DNA of 64,000 nucleotides, taken from assembly GCF_016236915.1 (NCBI RefSeq), contig NZ_JAEHOK010000001.1, positions 62,001 to 126,000 of the forward strand, in the 5' to 3' direction. The translations under genes were made by a program, and so were the position numbers. The number at the start of each line of letters is the position of its first letter. The first letter of the stretch is position 1. The stretch comes from Salegentibacter maritimus (GTDB taxonomy: Bacteria; Bacteroidota; Bacteroidia; Flavobacteriales; Flavobacteriaceae). Positions 18,353-26,390 of the stretch are shown here, in pieces. The notes below the pieces were generated by a model, which ran no database searches, was not told where the DNA came from, and saw only the letters and a list, made by a program, of their open reading frames with translations.

Positions 18353-18642
18353 ATGCTTTTCTTTCAGCTAAGAACAATGCTTATTAATAATGAAATTTTT
18401 AATTTAATTAGGTTAAAAAAGAAATAACTAAAAGCTTTTACAACAGCTGCCACAAACAATCATCAAATACTCTGGAAAATGAAATGGGCATTTCGACACT
18501 GTTCAATTATTTAGAAAGAAAATATAAAAAATGTAAGCCTTAAAAAGTATTGCCCCAATAATGTTCCCGCAATACAGGGAATATTCTTCTCATTGATTTA
18601 AATCTTGATGATAGAGTATATCATCTTATACATTATTGATGT
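18353..18642. other. Intergenic region, probably gene decay
   Basis: No intact gene is found. The sequence lies immediately upstream of the polyketide synthase remnant and could be its unrecognisable N-terminal part or deleted flanking DNA. Only short, stop-interrupted stretches are visible. No convincing promoter for the SDR gene was seen here. Confidence 0.4.
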
Positions 18643-18865
18643 GGAAAGAAAATTATGTAAACAGTTGAAAATCTTTTTGGTAACTTAGGGGAGAATATAG
18701 ATGAAACCCGTAAAGTGCTTCTCGGCAATATGGGAATATAAGCATTGCAAAAATATTGTATATGTTAGAGTGACTTATAAGAAACAGCCAAAAGCAGGTG
18801 AACAGGACTTTATGTTGAGTTTTGGACCTGGATTTTCGGCACAAAGAATTTTATTGGAATGGTAA
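18643..18865 (+). pseudogene. Decayed C-terminal remnant of a type III polyketide synthase
   Basis: Three reading frames in succession give pieces of a chalcone/stilbene-synthase C-terminus. The first piece (from 18643) reads GKKIM, stop, then TVENLFGNLGENIDETRKVL and GNMGI; the second (from 18738) reads ISIAKILYMLE; the third reads MLSFGPGFSAQRILLEW and stops at 18863-18865. The FGPG motif lines the active site in this family, and the GNM... segment is the usual nearby block. At least one stop codon and two frame shifts separate the parts, so no protein can be made. The stop overlaps the ATG of the SDR gene (ATGGTAA), implying the two genes were once translationally coupled. Nothing further upstream (18360-18640) could be matched to the rest of the gene with confidence. 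Confidence 0.72.
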
Positions 18866-19653
18866 CAGATTTTAAAGATCTTAATTATTGGGCTATTATT
18901 TTAGGAGGTAGTACTGGCCTTGGTTTTGCCACTGCCCGAAAATTAGCCCATCACGGGATGAATATTATCATTATTCATAGAGATAGGAGTGCTGATATTG
19001 CTGAAATTGAAGAAGCCTTTGAAGATATTAGAGAACAGGATGTAAAATTTGAAAGTTTTAATGTTGATGCTACTAATGCTGAAAAAAGAGGGAAGCTTAT
19101 TAAAGAGATTTCCGAAATACTTGGTGAAGAAGGTAAAGTACGAACTTTAGTGCATAGTATTTCTAAGGGAAATCTTAAACCAATGACAGGTGAAGAGCCT
19201 ACCCTTGGAAATATAGACTTCCAAATTACCATAGATGCAATGGCTATAAGCCTTTACGATTGGACTAAAGCTATTTTCAACTCAGGACTTTTTGCAAAAG
19301 ATGCCAGGATTATTTCCTTTACCAGTGAGGGGAATAAAAAGGCCTGGGCTAATTATGCAGCTGTTTCAGCGGCTAAAGTTGCCTTGGAGGCCATCACCCG
19401 AAGCATTGCCCTGGAATTTGCGCCTCACGGGATTAAAGCAAATTGTATTCAGGCCGGCGTTACCGTTACACGATCTTTTCAAATGATTCCCGGTAACGAA
19501 ACCTTGCGAGTTCACGCCTTAAAGCACAATCCCTTTAAAAGGCTTACAATCCCAAAAGATGTTGCTAATGTTGTTTATTTATTGAGTAAGGACGAAGCTA
19601 GTTGGATTACCGGAACTATTTTACCTGTAAATGGAGGGGAACATTTAAAATAA
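18859..19653 (+). CDS. Enoyl-ACP-reductase-like short-chain dehydrogenase
   Basis: A 264-residue SDR. The nucleotide-binding loop is GGSTGLG (16-22), and the active-site pair is Tyr166 and Lys173 (NYAAVSAAK), a Y-x6-K spacing characteristic of FabI/FabL-type enoyl reductases rather than the Y-x3-K of ordinary SDRs. The C-terminus has SWITGTILPVNGGEHL, the usual SDR NAD(P)-side end. It might act on an enoyl thioester, but because it is coupled with a decayed type III polyketide synthase it may have served that pathway instead. It seems intact and has no downstream partner; the next gene is 248 bases away. Substrate is unknown. Confidence 0.82.
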   Translation: MVTDFKDLNYWAIILGGSTGLGFATARKLAHHGMNIIIIHRDRSADIAEIEEAFEDIREQDVKFESFNVDATNAEKRGKLIKEISEILGEEGKVRTLVHSISKGNLKPMTGEEPTLGNIDFQITIDAMAISLYDWTKAIFNSGLFAKDARIISFTSEGNKKAWANYAAVSAAKVALEAITRSIALEFAPHGIKANCIQAGVTVTRSFQMIPGNETLRVHALKHNPFKRLTIPKDVANVVYLLSKDEASWITGTILPVNGGEHLK

Positions 19654-19901
19654 ACTCCTGGGCGAATTATCACAACACGCTAAAAACGTTTTTGGCATCA
19701 ATTAACATTTGTAAAAATGAAAAGAGAATCGCATTTGTAACTTATTTAGGTGAAAATCTGCCAATTCCATTTAACCTTTTTCATATCGGGAATTTTTCTG
19801 CTTTTGCCGTCTCGTTAAATATGTCCTAAAACCAGATTTCTTCATTGTAAAAGCCTTGCCTTATTTGTATCTTGAAGCAACTAATTTAAAACGATTTGAT
19901 T

Positions 19902-20618
19902 ATGAAGACTGTTGATAAGATGGAAGTGTTACACAGCCAAAGCGCCGAATTTATTGAAAAAGGTGAAAAAGGTAAATTTTTAAAATTAATCCCCGATACT
20001 TTTATTATCAAGGGAGAGGAAAAAGATGGTGCTTTTAATCAGGGGTATGCTATTAGACATATTAATAGACAGGATATTTTGCTTATTGATGTGGTTGAAG
20101 AGTCTACGAAAGAAGCTGTAAAAAAACTGGTAAACGATGGCTATAAAATAAAAGGAATCTTAATTACCTGCGATGCTATTTTAAAAGATGCATATGCAGA
20201 CTTAAAAACGATTTCTGAAGATGCCGGTGGTGCCCCAATTTTTGCACATGCGCGTAACAACTTTAAGGACAGTTTCAAAACAAAAGACATCACTGAAAGA
20301 AAAGGAGTTCTAAAGGATTTTGGTTTAAAAGTATTTGATCTTCCCGGCAATGGAGGTGCATCGGTGGTTATTTATTCTGAAATTAACGACGGAATGTTAT
20401 TTCCGGGGGAAGATGCTGAAGGCTCTCCTTATAATTCAGATTTAAATACTTTTAAAAGGCCAAAAATGGATAAATCCAACGACGATTTCGGCTTAGCTGG
20501 AAGCTGGAGTGCTTTTGATGAAGAGTTCGCTTACTTATTTCCAAGAAAAGGAAAGCCCGGGTTTAATATTGAAGAAGGTCAACAAACAGATATTTTAAAT
20601 GCCTTAAGTAAAAATTAA
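19902..20618 (+). CDS. Metallo-beta-lactamase-fold protein lacking the metal-binding motif
   Basis: A 238-residue protein (ATG 19902; an in-frame TTG six bases upstream is not needed). The order of strands is that of the metallo-beta-lactamase fold: DILLIDVVEESTKEAVKKL, then a GILIT strand where HxHxDH would be, a GGAPIFAH strand with one His, and MLFPGEDAEG as the usual 'LFxGD' block. In place of His-x-His-x-Asp-His the sequence reads Cys90-Asp-Ala-Ile-Leu-Lys, so the zinc ligands have gone. Enzymatic hydrolase activity is unlikely; a binding or structural role is an inference. A terminator follows at 20709. The 248 bases before it hold no gene. Confidence 0.7.
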   Translation: MKTVDKMEVLHSQSAEFIEKGEKGKFLKLIPDTFIIKGEEKDGAFNQGYAIRHINRQDILLIDVVEESTKEAVKKLVNDGYKIKGILITCDAILKDAYADLKTISEDAGGAPIFAHARNNFKDSFKTKDITERKGVLKDFGLKVFDLPGNGGASVVIYSEINDGMLFPGEDAEGSPYNSDLNTFKRPKMDKSNDDFGLAGSWSAFDEEFAYLFPRKGKPGFNIEEGQQTDILNALSKN

Positions 20619-20708
20619 TAATAATGTCGTCTCAAAAATAATCCGTAAAATATTTCGCAACACGAGTTCAGAATATTTGAAAGCTTATTTTTCACACGAC
20701 TTTTTTTG

Positions 20709-20758
20709 AAAACAGCCATAAATAGGGAAGGAGTGCCTTCTGTAGTTATGGCTGTTTT
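20709..20758 (+). terminator. Rho-independent terminator
   Basis: AAAACAGCCATAA pairs perfectly with TTATGGCTGTTTT around a 24-base loop, with the T run at the end. It is about 90 bases after the preceding stop. Confidence 0.75.
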
Positions 20759-20885
20759 TATTTACTATTCATTTATAATTAAATAAGTTAGTTCGCATCT
20801 ATTAAACTTTAGATTTAAGATATTGTTAAACGGGCTAACTATTCCTTTAAAATGTAATATTTTAAAGCATAAAAATTAACCAACT

Positions 20886-22910
20886 ATGTCTCAATTAAAC
20901 GTAACACAAAAACTAATTAAGGAGCATTTACTGAAAGGTGAAATGACTCCCGGAAAGGAAATTGGAATAAAAATAGACCAGGCTTTACTGCAGGATGCAA
21001 CCGGAACATTGGTACAATTAGAACTGGAAGCCATGGGATTGGATAAAGCACAAACAGAAGTTGCGGTGCAATATGTAGACCATAACTTATTACAAACCGA
21101 TTTTAAAAACGCCGATGACCACTTATTCCTGCTTTCAGCCGCGCAAAAATTCGGACTTTGGTATAGCAGACCAGGAAATGGAGTAAGCCACCCTGTACAT
21201 ATGGAACGCTTTGGGAAACCTGGAAAAACAATGGTAGGCTCAGATAGTCACACTCCCGCAGCAGGATCTTTAGGGATGCTGGCCATTGGTACCGGCGGAC
21301 TGGATGTTGCGGCAGCCATTGCAGGGCAGCCTTATTTTGTGAAAATGCCCAAAGTTTGGGGAGTTAAACTTACCGGGAATTTACCAGATTGGGTGAGTGC
21401 AAAAGATGTGATTTTAGAAATGTTACGACGTCATGATGTAAAAGGCGGAGTAGGAAAAGTGATAGAATATTATGGAGATGGCCTTAAGAACTTAAGTGCC
21501 ATGGATAGGCACGTAATCGCCAATATGGGCGCCGAACTGGGCGCTACTACTACAGTTTTTCCAAGCGATGAGGAAACGAAAAGGTTTCTGAAATCTCAAA
21601 AAAGAGAACACGATTGGAGAGAACTAATAGCCGATGAGGGCTGTGAATACGATTTACACGAAGAAATTATTTTAGATGAACTTGTACCATTAATAGCATT
21701 GCCTACAAGTCCGGGAAATGTAGTTGCTGTAAGTGAAGTGGCAGGAAAACCCATTAGCCAGGTTGTTATTGGTTCATCAGCTAATCCGGGATTACGCGAT
21801 TTCTGGATTGCGGGAGCTATGGTAGAAGATAAAGCGGTGAGTAGCGATGTATCTTTTGATATTAATCCAACTTCGCGACAAATAATTCAGAATATGATAG
21901 AGAATAAGGCCTTTGCTAATTTGATTAAGGCCGGTGCCCGTTTTCACCAATCGGGTTGTATGGGTTGTATAGGAATGGGCCAGGCTCCTGCATCGGGTAC
22001 CATTAGTTTACGTACCATGCCCAGAAATTTTCCTGATAGATCGGGAACTAAAGACGATCAGGTTCATTTGTGTAGTCCTGAAACAGCTGCAGCTTCAGCA
22101 CTAACAGGAAAAATTACCGATCCCAGGGATATGGAAAAGCTTTACAATATGAAATACCCTAAATTTGAATATCCCGAATTTCATATTATTAAGGAAGATA
22201 TGCTGGTCGCACCACCGGAAGATGGTTCTAAGGTAGAACTTCAAAAAGGACCAAATATTAAATCGCTACCATACATTGAACCAATGCAAGATCATTATAG
22301 TGTTCCTGTGATGCTTAAAATGGGTGATAATATTTCTACCGATGAAATTTTAAAAGCAGGGGCAGAGGTGCTGCCTTTTAGAAGTAACCTTCCTGAAATA
22401 AGCAAATTTTCGTATACAGTTATTGACGAAACTTTCTATGATCGTGCAATGAAAGCCAAAGGAGAACATGGTGGGCATATTGTAGTGGCAAAAGATAATT
22501 ATGCACAAGGCTCCAGTAGAGAGCATGCGGCTATTGCGCCAAAATATTTAGGGCAAGTGGCAGTAATAGCTAATAGTTACGCCAGGATTGCCTGGCAGAA
22601 CTTAGTAAACTTTGGAATTTTGCCTTTAGAGTTTATTGATATTTCAGATTATGATAAAATTGAACAAGGCGATCAGGTAGTTTTTAAAAATCTTAGGGAA
22701 GACATTAAAAACCGAAATAATATTAAGGTGATTGTAAAAAAAGCCAATGGTGAGAAATTAAATTTTGAAACAAGGCATAGTATGAGCGATAGGCAAATTA
22801 AAGTACTATTAAAAGGCGGGATTATTAATGAATTTAAAGAACGTATTGAAGCCAACGAACTTGGTGAAGGGCAGGCCCTGGACGCAAAAGAGGCTGATAC
22901 GAACAAATGA
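20886..22910 (+). CDS. Aconitate hydratase (short bacterial form)
   Basis: Interconverts citrate and isocitrate in the TCA cycle. The 674-residue protein has the order of aconitase domains: VGSDSHTPAAGSLGMLAIGTGG near residues 117-138 (the DSHT block), the CxxC in SGCMGCIGMGQAP (Cys358 and Cys361), and a C-terminal swivel domain with NYAQGSSREHAAIAPKYLG. The position that usually carries the first cluster cysteine (GSCTN in many members) reads IGSSANPG here, so only two of the three usual ligands are seen; related short forms with Ser at this place exist in my memory, and I would not call it inactive. The 267 bases upstream contain a terminator of the previous gene and no other gene. Confidence 0.9.
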   Translation: MSQLNVTQKLIKEHLLKGEMTPGKEIGIKIDQALLQDATGTLVQLELEAMGLDKAQTEVAVQYVDHNLLQTDFKNADDHLFLLSAAQKFGLWYSRPGNGVSHPVHMERFGKPGKTMVGSDSHTPAAGSLGMLAIGTGGLDVAAAIAGQPYFVKMPKVWGVKLTGNLPDWVSAKDVILEMLRRHDVKGGVGKVIEYYGDGLKNLSAMDRHVIANMGAELGATTTVFPSDEETKRFLKSQKREHDWRELIADEGCEYDLHEEIILDELVPLIALPTSPGNVVAVSEVAGKPISQVVIGSSANPGLRDFWIAGAMVEDKAVSSDVSFDINPTSRQIIQNMIENKAFANLIKAGARFHQSGCMGCIGMGQAPASGTISLRTMPRNFPDRSGTKDDQVHLCSPETAAASALTGKITDPRDMEKLYNMKYPKFEYPEFHIIKEDMLVAPPEDGSKVELQKGPNIKSLPYIEPMQDHYSVPVMLKMGDNISTDEILKAGAEVLPFRSNLPEISKFSYTVIDETFYDRAMKAKGEHGGHIVVAKDNYAQGSSREHAAIAPKYLGQVAVIANSYARIAWQNLVNFGILPLEFIDISDYDKIEQGDQVVFKNLREDIKNRNNIKVIVKKANGEKLNFETRHSMSDRQIKVLLKGGIINEFKERIEANELGEGQALDAKEADTNK

Positions 22911-22944
22911 AGATTTCTATTTAACTATTGAAAAACCAGGGGGT

Positions 22945-22980
22945 AAAAAAAAGGCTATTTGAATAGTTTTCAAATAGCCT
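22945..22980 (-). terminator. Rho-independent terminator for the hibernation factor gene
   Basis: On the minus strand AGGCTATTTG and CAAATAGCCT pair and are followed by eight T residues. It lies between the convergent aconitase and hibernation factor genes and closes the latter; on the + strand there is no T run. Confidence 0.85.
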
Positions 22981-23006
22981 GTTCTACATAGAACTGCAAA
23001 ACCTAA

Positions 23007-23312
23007 TTAATTAGCGTGTGTTTTCATTTGGCTTTTTTTCTTGGCCAATTGCCTATCAAGGTCTCTTACTGTCTCAGCGGTAGCAGCTTCAAAAGAATTT
23101 TCGTTAGATTCTGCAAAAATTTGTGGGCCGGGCACACTTAATTTCACATTACATATATAGCCGTTAGGATCTTGACCTTCCTGCTTTTTGAAGTAAACCT
23201 CGGCTTTCACAATAAAATCGTATTTTACTTCTAGTTTATCTAATTTCTTTTGTGCGAATTCCTGTAAACTTTCACTTTTTTCTAGTTTTACAAACTGATA
23301 TATTGCTTCCAT
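23007..23312 (-). CDS. hpf: Ribosome hibernation promoting factor family protein (short form)
   Basis: A 101-residue protein of the HPF/RaiA (YfiA) family, binding the small ribosomal subunit at the tRNA and mRNA sites in stationary phase. It has the beta-alpha-beta-beta-beta-alpha pattern: LEKSESLQEFAQKKLDKLEV, then VKAEVYFKKQEGQ, and a final long helix with DRQLAKKKSQM. It lacks the long C-terminal dimerisation domain of the 'long' HPF. It is a single gene between a terminator and a 277-base non-coding interval. Short HPF is consistent with the number of residues. Confidence 0.88.
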   Translation of the reverse strand: MEAIYQFVKLEKSESLQEFAQKKLDKLEVKYDFIVKAEVYFKKQEGQDPNGYICNVKLSVPGPQIFAESNENSFEAATAETVRDLDRQLAKKKSQMKTHAN

Positions 23313-23589
23313 AAATTATAATATTTTAGACTACCAAGAAACCCATTATCCATCGATTATACAAACAATTAAGTGATTCTTAGCAAAGCTTTAAGAATCC
23401 TTTTAAAACCAAATTATTTATACAATAACTCTAATTTTGCCTGCATTATTTATCATAGATTTAAACTTAAGTAATTGATAAATAGCTGCTCTATAGCATT
23501 CTGTAGTCTAATGAATAATTTAAAACTCTTTTAAGATAAAATTGAATCAAAAGCTTGTAACTTAGGCTAACACATTGATATTAAACATA

Positions 23590-24084
23590 ATGAAACGATA
23601 TTCACATTATTTATTAATTATTTTACTGATATTTTTTGAAAGTTGCGGTACTAGTGTAGATGCTGCAAAAGTGGAAAAAACAAAACAATTGGTAGAAAGT
23701 CGCGAATTTGAAATTGAACACGATTGGGTTAATCCTATGAGCGGAGGTAGAATTAACCTTATAGGAAATCCGAATTTTATAAGGTTTAAAAAAGATTCGG
23801 TAAACTTATTTCTACCGTTTTTTGGTGAACGTTTTGCCGGTGGCGGCTATAATGATGAAGGCGGAATAAAATATAATGGACCACTAAATGATTTAGAAAT
23901 TAGAACAGATTCTAAGAATACACAAATCATTGAGTTTTCGGCCAGACAAAATACCGAGAACCTTAATTTTACAATCAATATTTATCCCGAAGGAAAAGTT
24001 GATACCAAAGTGAATAGTAGCGATCGATCTTTTATTTCTTATCAGGGCGAAATAGGGGAACTTAAAGAGAAAGATAGAAAATGA
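23590..24084 (+). CDS. DUF4251-like lipoprotein
   Basis: A 164-residue predicted lipoprotein starting at the ATG 23590 (a TTG fifteen bases upstream is in frame but not needed). A short hydrophobic stretch ends in FFESCGTS, a lipobox with Cys. The body contains VESREFEIEHDWVNPMSGG, followed by INLIGNPNFIRFKKDSVNLFLPFFGE, the pattern of DUF4251 proteins of Bacteroidota. Function unknown. The gene is isolated, with non-coding sequence of 277 bases before and 227 after, and no terminator that I can see. Confidence 0.75.
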   Translation: MKRYSHYLLIILLIFFESCGTSVDAAKVEKTKQLVESREFEIEHDWVNPMSGGRINLIGNPNFIRFKKDSVNLFLPFFGERFAGGGYNDEGGIKYNGPLNDLEIRTDSKNTQIIEFSARQNTENLNFTINIYPEGKVDTKVNSSDRSFISYQGEIGELKEKDRK

Positions 24085-24311
24085 AAAACATATAGATGCA
24101 ATAAGTGCATTGAGTCCTGTTTAAAAATCCTATTTTACATAATATAAATTATAGTGCAAATATACAATTGTTAGTGACATTTTAAAATTGATATCTGGCT
24201 ATTCTATTTTAAAATAGCACCAGTATCTTATACCCATTTGGCGTTACCAAAAGCATTTTTTTATCTAATATTTAAGATAAAACTTGAGTTGTTTTTTGTA
24301 AATTATTGATT

Positions 24312-24533
24312 ATGAGACTCAATGGTATCACAAATTTAATTATCACCAGTATTATATTAGTGGTTGTTACTGTATTGGTATATTTTAATATCGATTTTCG
24401 TTTAATTTTTTACTTGACTATTGCAGGTCAGGCATTATTAATTTTCACTGTTTATAAGGTGCTAACTGATAGTTTTAAAACTGATAAAACCTTTGAAGAT
24501 TGTTACGAAGATTACACTCACAAAGAGGAATAA
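24312..24533 (+). CDS. Small two-helix membrane protein, unknown function
   Basis: A 73-residue protein with two hydrophobic segments, one in residues 5-26 (NLIITSIILVVVTVLVYF) and one in 31-50 (LIFYLTIAGQALLIFTVYKVL), and an acidic, charged end (TFEDCYEDYTHKEE). An ATG at 24312 is preferred over a TTG six bases upstream. It is unrelated to anything I recognise. Flanking non-coding intervals on both sides suggest its own transcription. The coding status rests on composition and hydrophobic pattern. Confidence 0.65.
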   Translation: MRLNGITNLIITSIILVVVTVLVYFNIDFRLIFYLTIAGQALLIFTVYKVLTDSFKTDKTFEDCYEDYTHKEE

Positions 24534-24761
24534 TCTTTAAGGCAACTTTTATTCAGCTACTTTAAAAACTTTTTTTAATGATACGGGCTTACCTTTACCT
24601 GTATGAATCCTCCAGTATTTATTTTAAATCTTCCTTAAGATTACAGTGTGTAAGACATATTTTTATTTATTCTACTCAAAAAACTATGAAACTTACAACA
24701 TCTTGAATCACCATACCCCAAAACCTGAGAACAATCATAAATTACATCTACCAGAAAGTTA

Positions 24762-24769
24762 TAAATTTG
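24762..24769 (+). promoter_or_regulatory. Putative -7 element for deoCD
   Basis: TAAATTTG fits TAnnTTTG, 20 bases before the deoC ATG. A clear -33 box was not seen. Confidence 0.4.
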
Positions 24770-24788
24770 TAAATCCTAAAATAGTATA

Positions 24789-25439
24789 ATGCAACTAAAT
24801 CAATATATAGATCATACCCTCTTAAAGCCTACAGCAAAACCTGACGATATTGAAAAGCTATGTATGGAGGCTGTGGCAAATCAATTTATCGCTATTTGTA
24901 TTCCTCCCTCCTACCTAAATCTGGCTAAATCTATTTTGAAAACCTCTAATGTAAAGATAGCTACGGTAGTAGGTTTTCCACTAGGTGCTATGACTACAGA
25001 TGCTAAAGTGTTTGAAGCCCAAGATGCGATTGCCAAAGGAGCCGATGAAATTGATATGGTGATTAATATTGGCATTTTAAAAACCGGAAATACGGAATAT
25101 ATCCAGAACGAAATTGCTGAAATTAAAAAAGCTATAGGTTCTAAAATTCTAAAAGTAATTATTGAAACTTGTTATTTAAACGATGCTGAAAAAAAAGCTG
25201 CCTGTTTAGCTGCTTTAAAAGGCAGGGCAGATTTTGTGAAGACTTCTACTGGTTTCGGTACCGCTGGGGCTACTTTTGAAGATGTACAGCTTATGAAGCA
25301 AATTGCAGGCGACAAAATGAAAGTAAAAGCCTCAGGTGGAATTAAAGATCGAGAAAATGCTATAAAATATATAGAATTAGGGGTGTCCAGGCTGGGAACA
25401 TCTTCAGGTGTTAATTTAGTAATTTCAGAAAAAAACTAG
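24789..25439 (+). CDS. deoC: Deoxyribose-phosphate aldolase
   Basis: Splits 2-deoxyribose 5-phosphate into acetaldehyde and glyceraldehyde 3-phosphate in deoxynucleoside catabolism. The 216-residue protein has the Schiff-base lysine in FVKTSTGFGTAGAT and the second conserved lysine in KVKASGGIK, in addition to DHTLLKPTA near the N-terminus. Length is typical. It is followed after one base by deoD, so the pair forms an operon that degrades (deoxy)purine nucleosides: DeoD gives deoxyribose 1-phosphate, a phosphopentomutase elsewhere would give the 5-phosphate. Confidence 0.97.
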   Translation: MQLNQYIDHTLLKPTAKPDDIEKLCMEAVANQFIAICIPPSYLNLAKSILKTSNVKIATVVGFPLGAMTTDAKVFEAQDAIAKGADEIDMVINIGILKTGNTEYIQNEIAEIKKAIGSKILKVIIETCYLNDAEKKAACLAALKGRADFVKTSTGFGTAGATFEDVQLMKQIAGDKMKVKASGGIKDRENAIKYIELGVSRLGTSSGVNLVISEKN

Positions 25440-25440
25440 A

Positions 25441-26139
25441 ATGAGCGTACATATAGAGGCTAAAAAAGGTGAGATTTCAGAAAAAATATTACTTCCGGGA
25501 GATCCATTAAGAGCTAAATGGATTGCGGAAAATTTCCTTGAAAATGCTGTTTGTTACAATAAAGTTCGGGGTATGTTTGGATATACCGGCACCTTTAAAG
25601 GCGAAAGAATTTCTGTACAGGCAACGGGAATGGGTATTCCCTCTGCATTGATTTATGCAACAGAATTAATTACAGAATACGGAGCAAAAAAACTAATTCG
25701 GGTGGGTTCTGCCGGCTCCTACCAAAAAAATCTAAAAGTGAATGATGTTGTTCTGGCAATGTCTGCATCTTCTAATTCCAGCTTTAATAAAGCAAGATTT
25801 GAATACGCCGATTTCGCGCCTACGGCAGACGCTCAATTGTTTCTAAATGCAGTTAAATACGCTAAAGATAATAATATACCGGTTAGATCAGGTAATGTGT
25901 TGTCGTCTGATGTATTTTATGAAGAAAATGAGCTAACCTATAAAAAATGGGCAGATTATGGTGTTTTGTGTGTAGAAATGGAAAGCGCCGGACTTTACAC
26001 TGTTGCGGCAAAACATAAGATACAGGCACTTTCGGTGCTCACTATTTCTGATTCTTTGGTTACCGGAGAACATTTACCGGCAAAAGAAAGGGAACAAAGC
26101 TTTAGCAGAATGGTAGACATAGCCCTTGGTAGTTTTTAA
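25441..26139 (+). CDS. deoD: Purine nucleoside phosphorylase, DeoD type
   Basis: A 232-residue hexameric-type purine nucleoside phosphorylase. It starts MSVHIEAKKGEISEKILLPG and has the phosphate-binding GDPLRAKWIA, the IRVGSAGSYQ loop and CVEMESAGLYTVA (nucleoside-binding glutamates); DSLVTGE near the end carries the catalytic Asp expected for the base. It is separated from deoC by one base. The window also encodes a second, different nucleoside phosphorylase (11441), nearer the uridine branch, so purine and pyrimidine nucleosides are likely split by different enzymes. Confidence 0.96.
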   Translation: MSVHIEAKKGEISEKILLPGDPLRAKWIAENFLENAVCYNKVRGMFGYTGTFKGERISVQATGMGIPSALIYATELITEYGAKKLIRVGSAGSYQKNLKVNDVVLAMSASSNSSFNKARFEYADFAPTADAQLFLNAVKYAKDNNIPVRSGNVLSSDVFYEENELTYKKWADYGVLCVEMESAGLYTVAAKHKIQALSVLTISDSLVTGEHLPAKEREQSFSRMVDIALGSF

Positions 26140-26390
26140 GCTGGTTAAATTTTCAAGTAACTAAATCAACGGATTTTATAAAGCTTATCTTATAAATGGG
26201 GTTTTACTTTGCACAAACAACTTTTGTTCAAAATAAAGCTAAAAGTATATTTAAACTGAAAATTCTTAATTTTAATGTCAATTAAAAATAGGTTTGCAAT
26301 TTTAGGTTGAGTTACCTACCTCGAGTGGTATATATAGATAAACAGCCAGAACTAAATTGCAAAGCCTTAAATCATTAATAATTAAAGCTT

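Noticed and set aside
18653-18844. 63-residue minus-strand ORF in the polyketide synthase remnant
   Set aside because: The plus strand shows recognisable polyketide synthase pieces here; the ORF is chance.
24549-24623. Minus-strand piece reading NKYWRIHTGKGKPVSLKKVF then KVAE and stop
   Set aside because: Looks like the end of a small basic protein but is preceded by a stop codon after 24 codons and has no start; perhaps gene decay, but too short to call.
26200-26215. TTTTACTTTGCAC as promoter of the aldo/keto reductase gene
   Set aside because: TA and TTTG are one base too close for the consensus and the site is far (about 180 bases) from the ATG.
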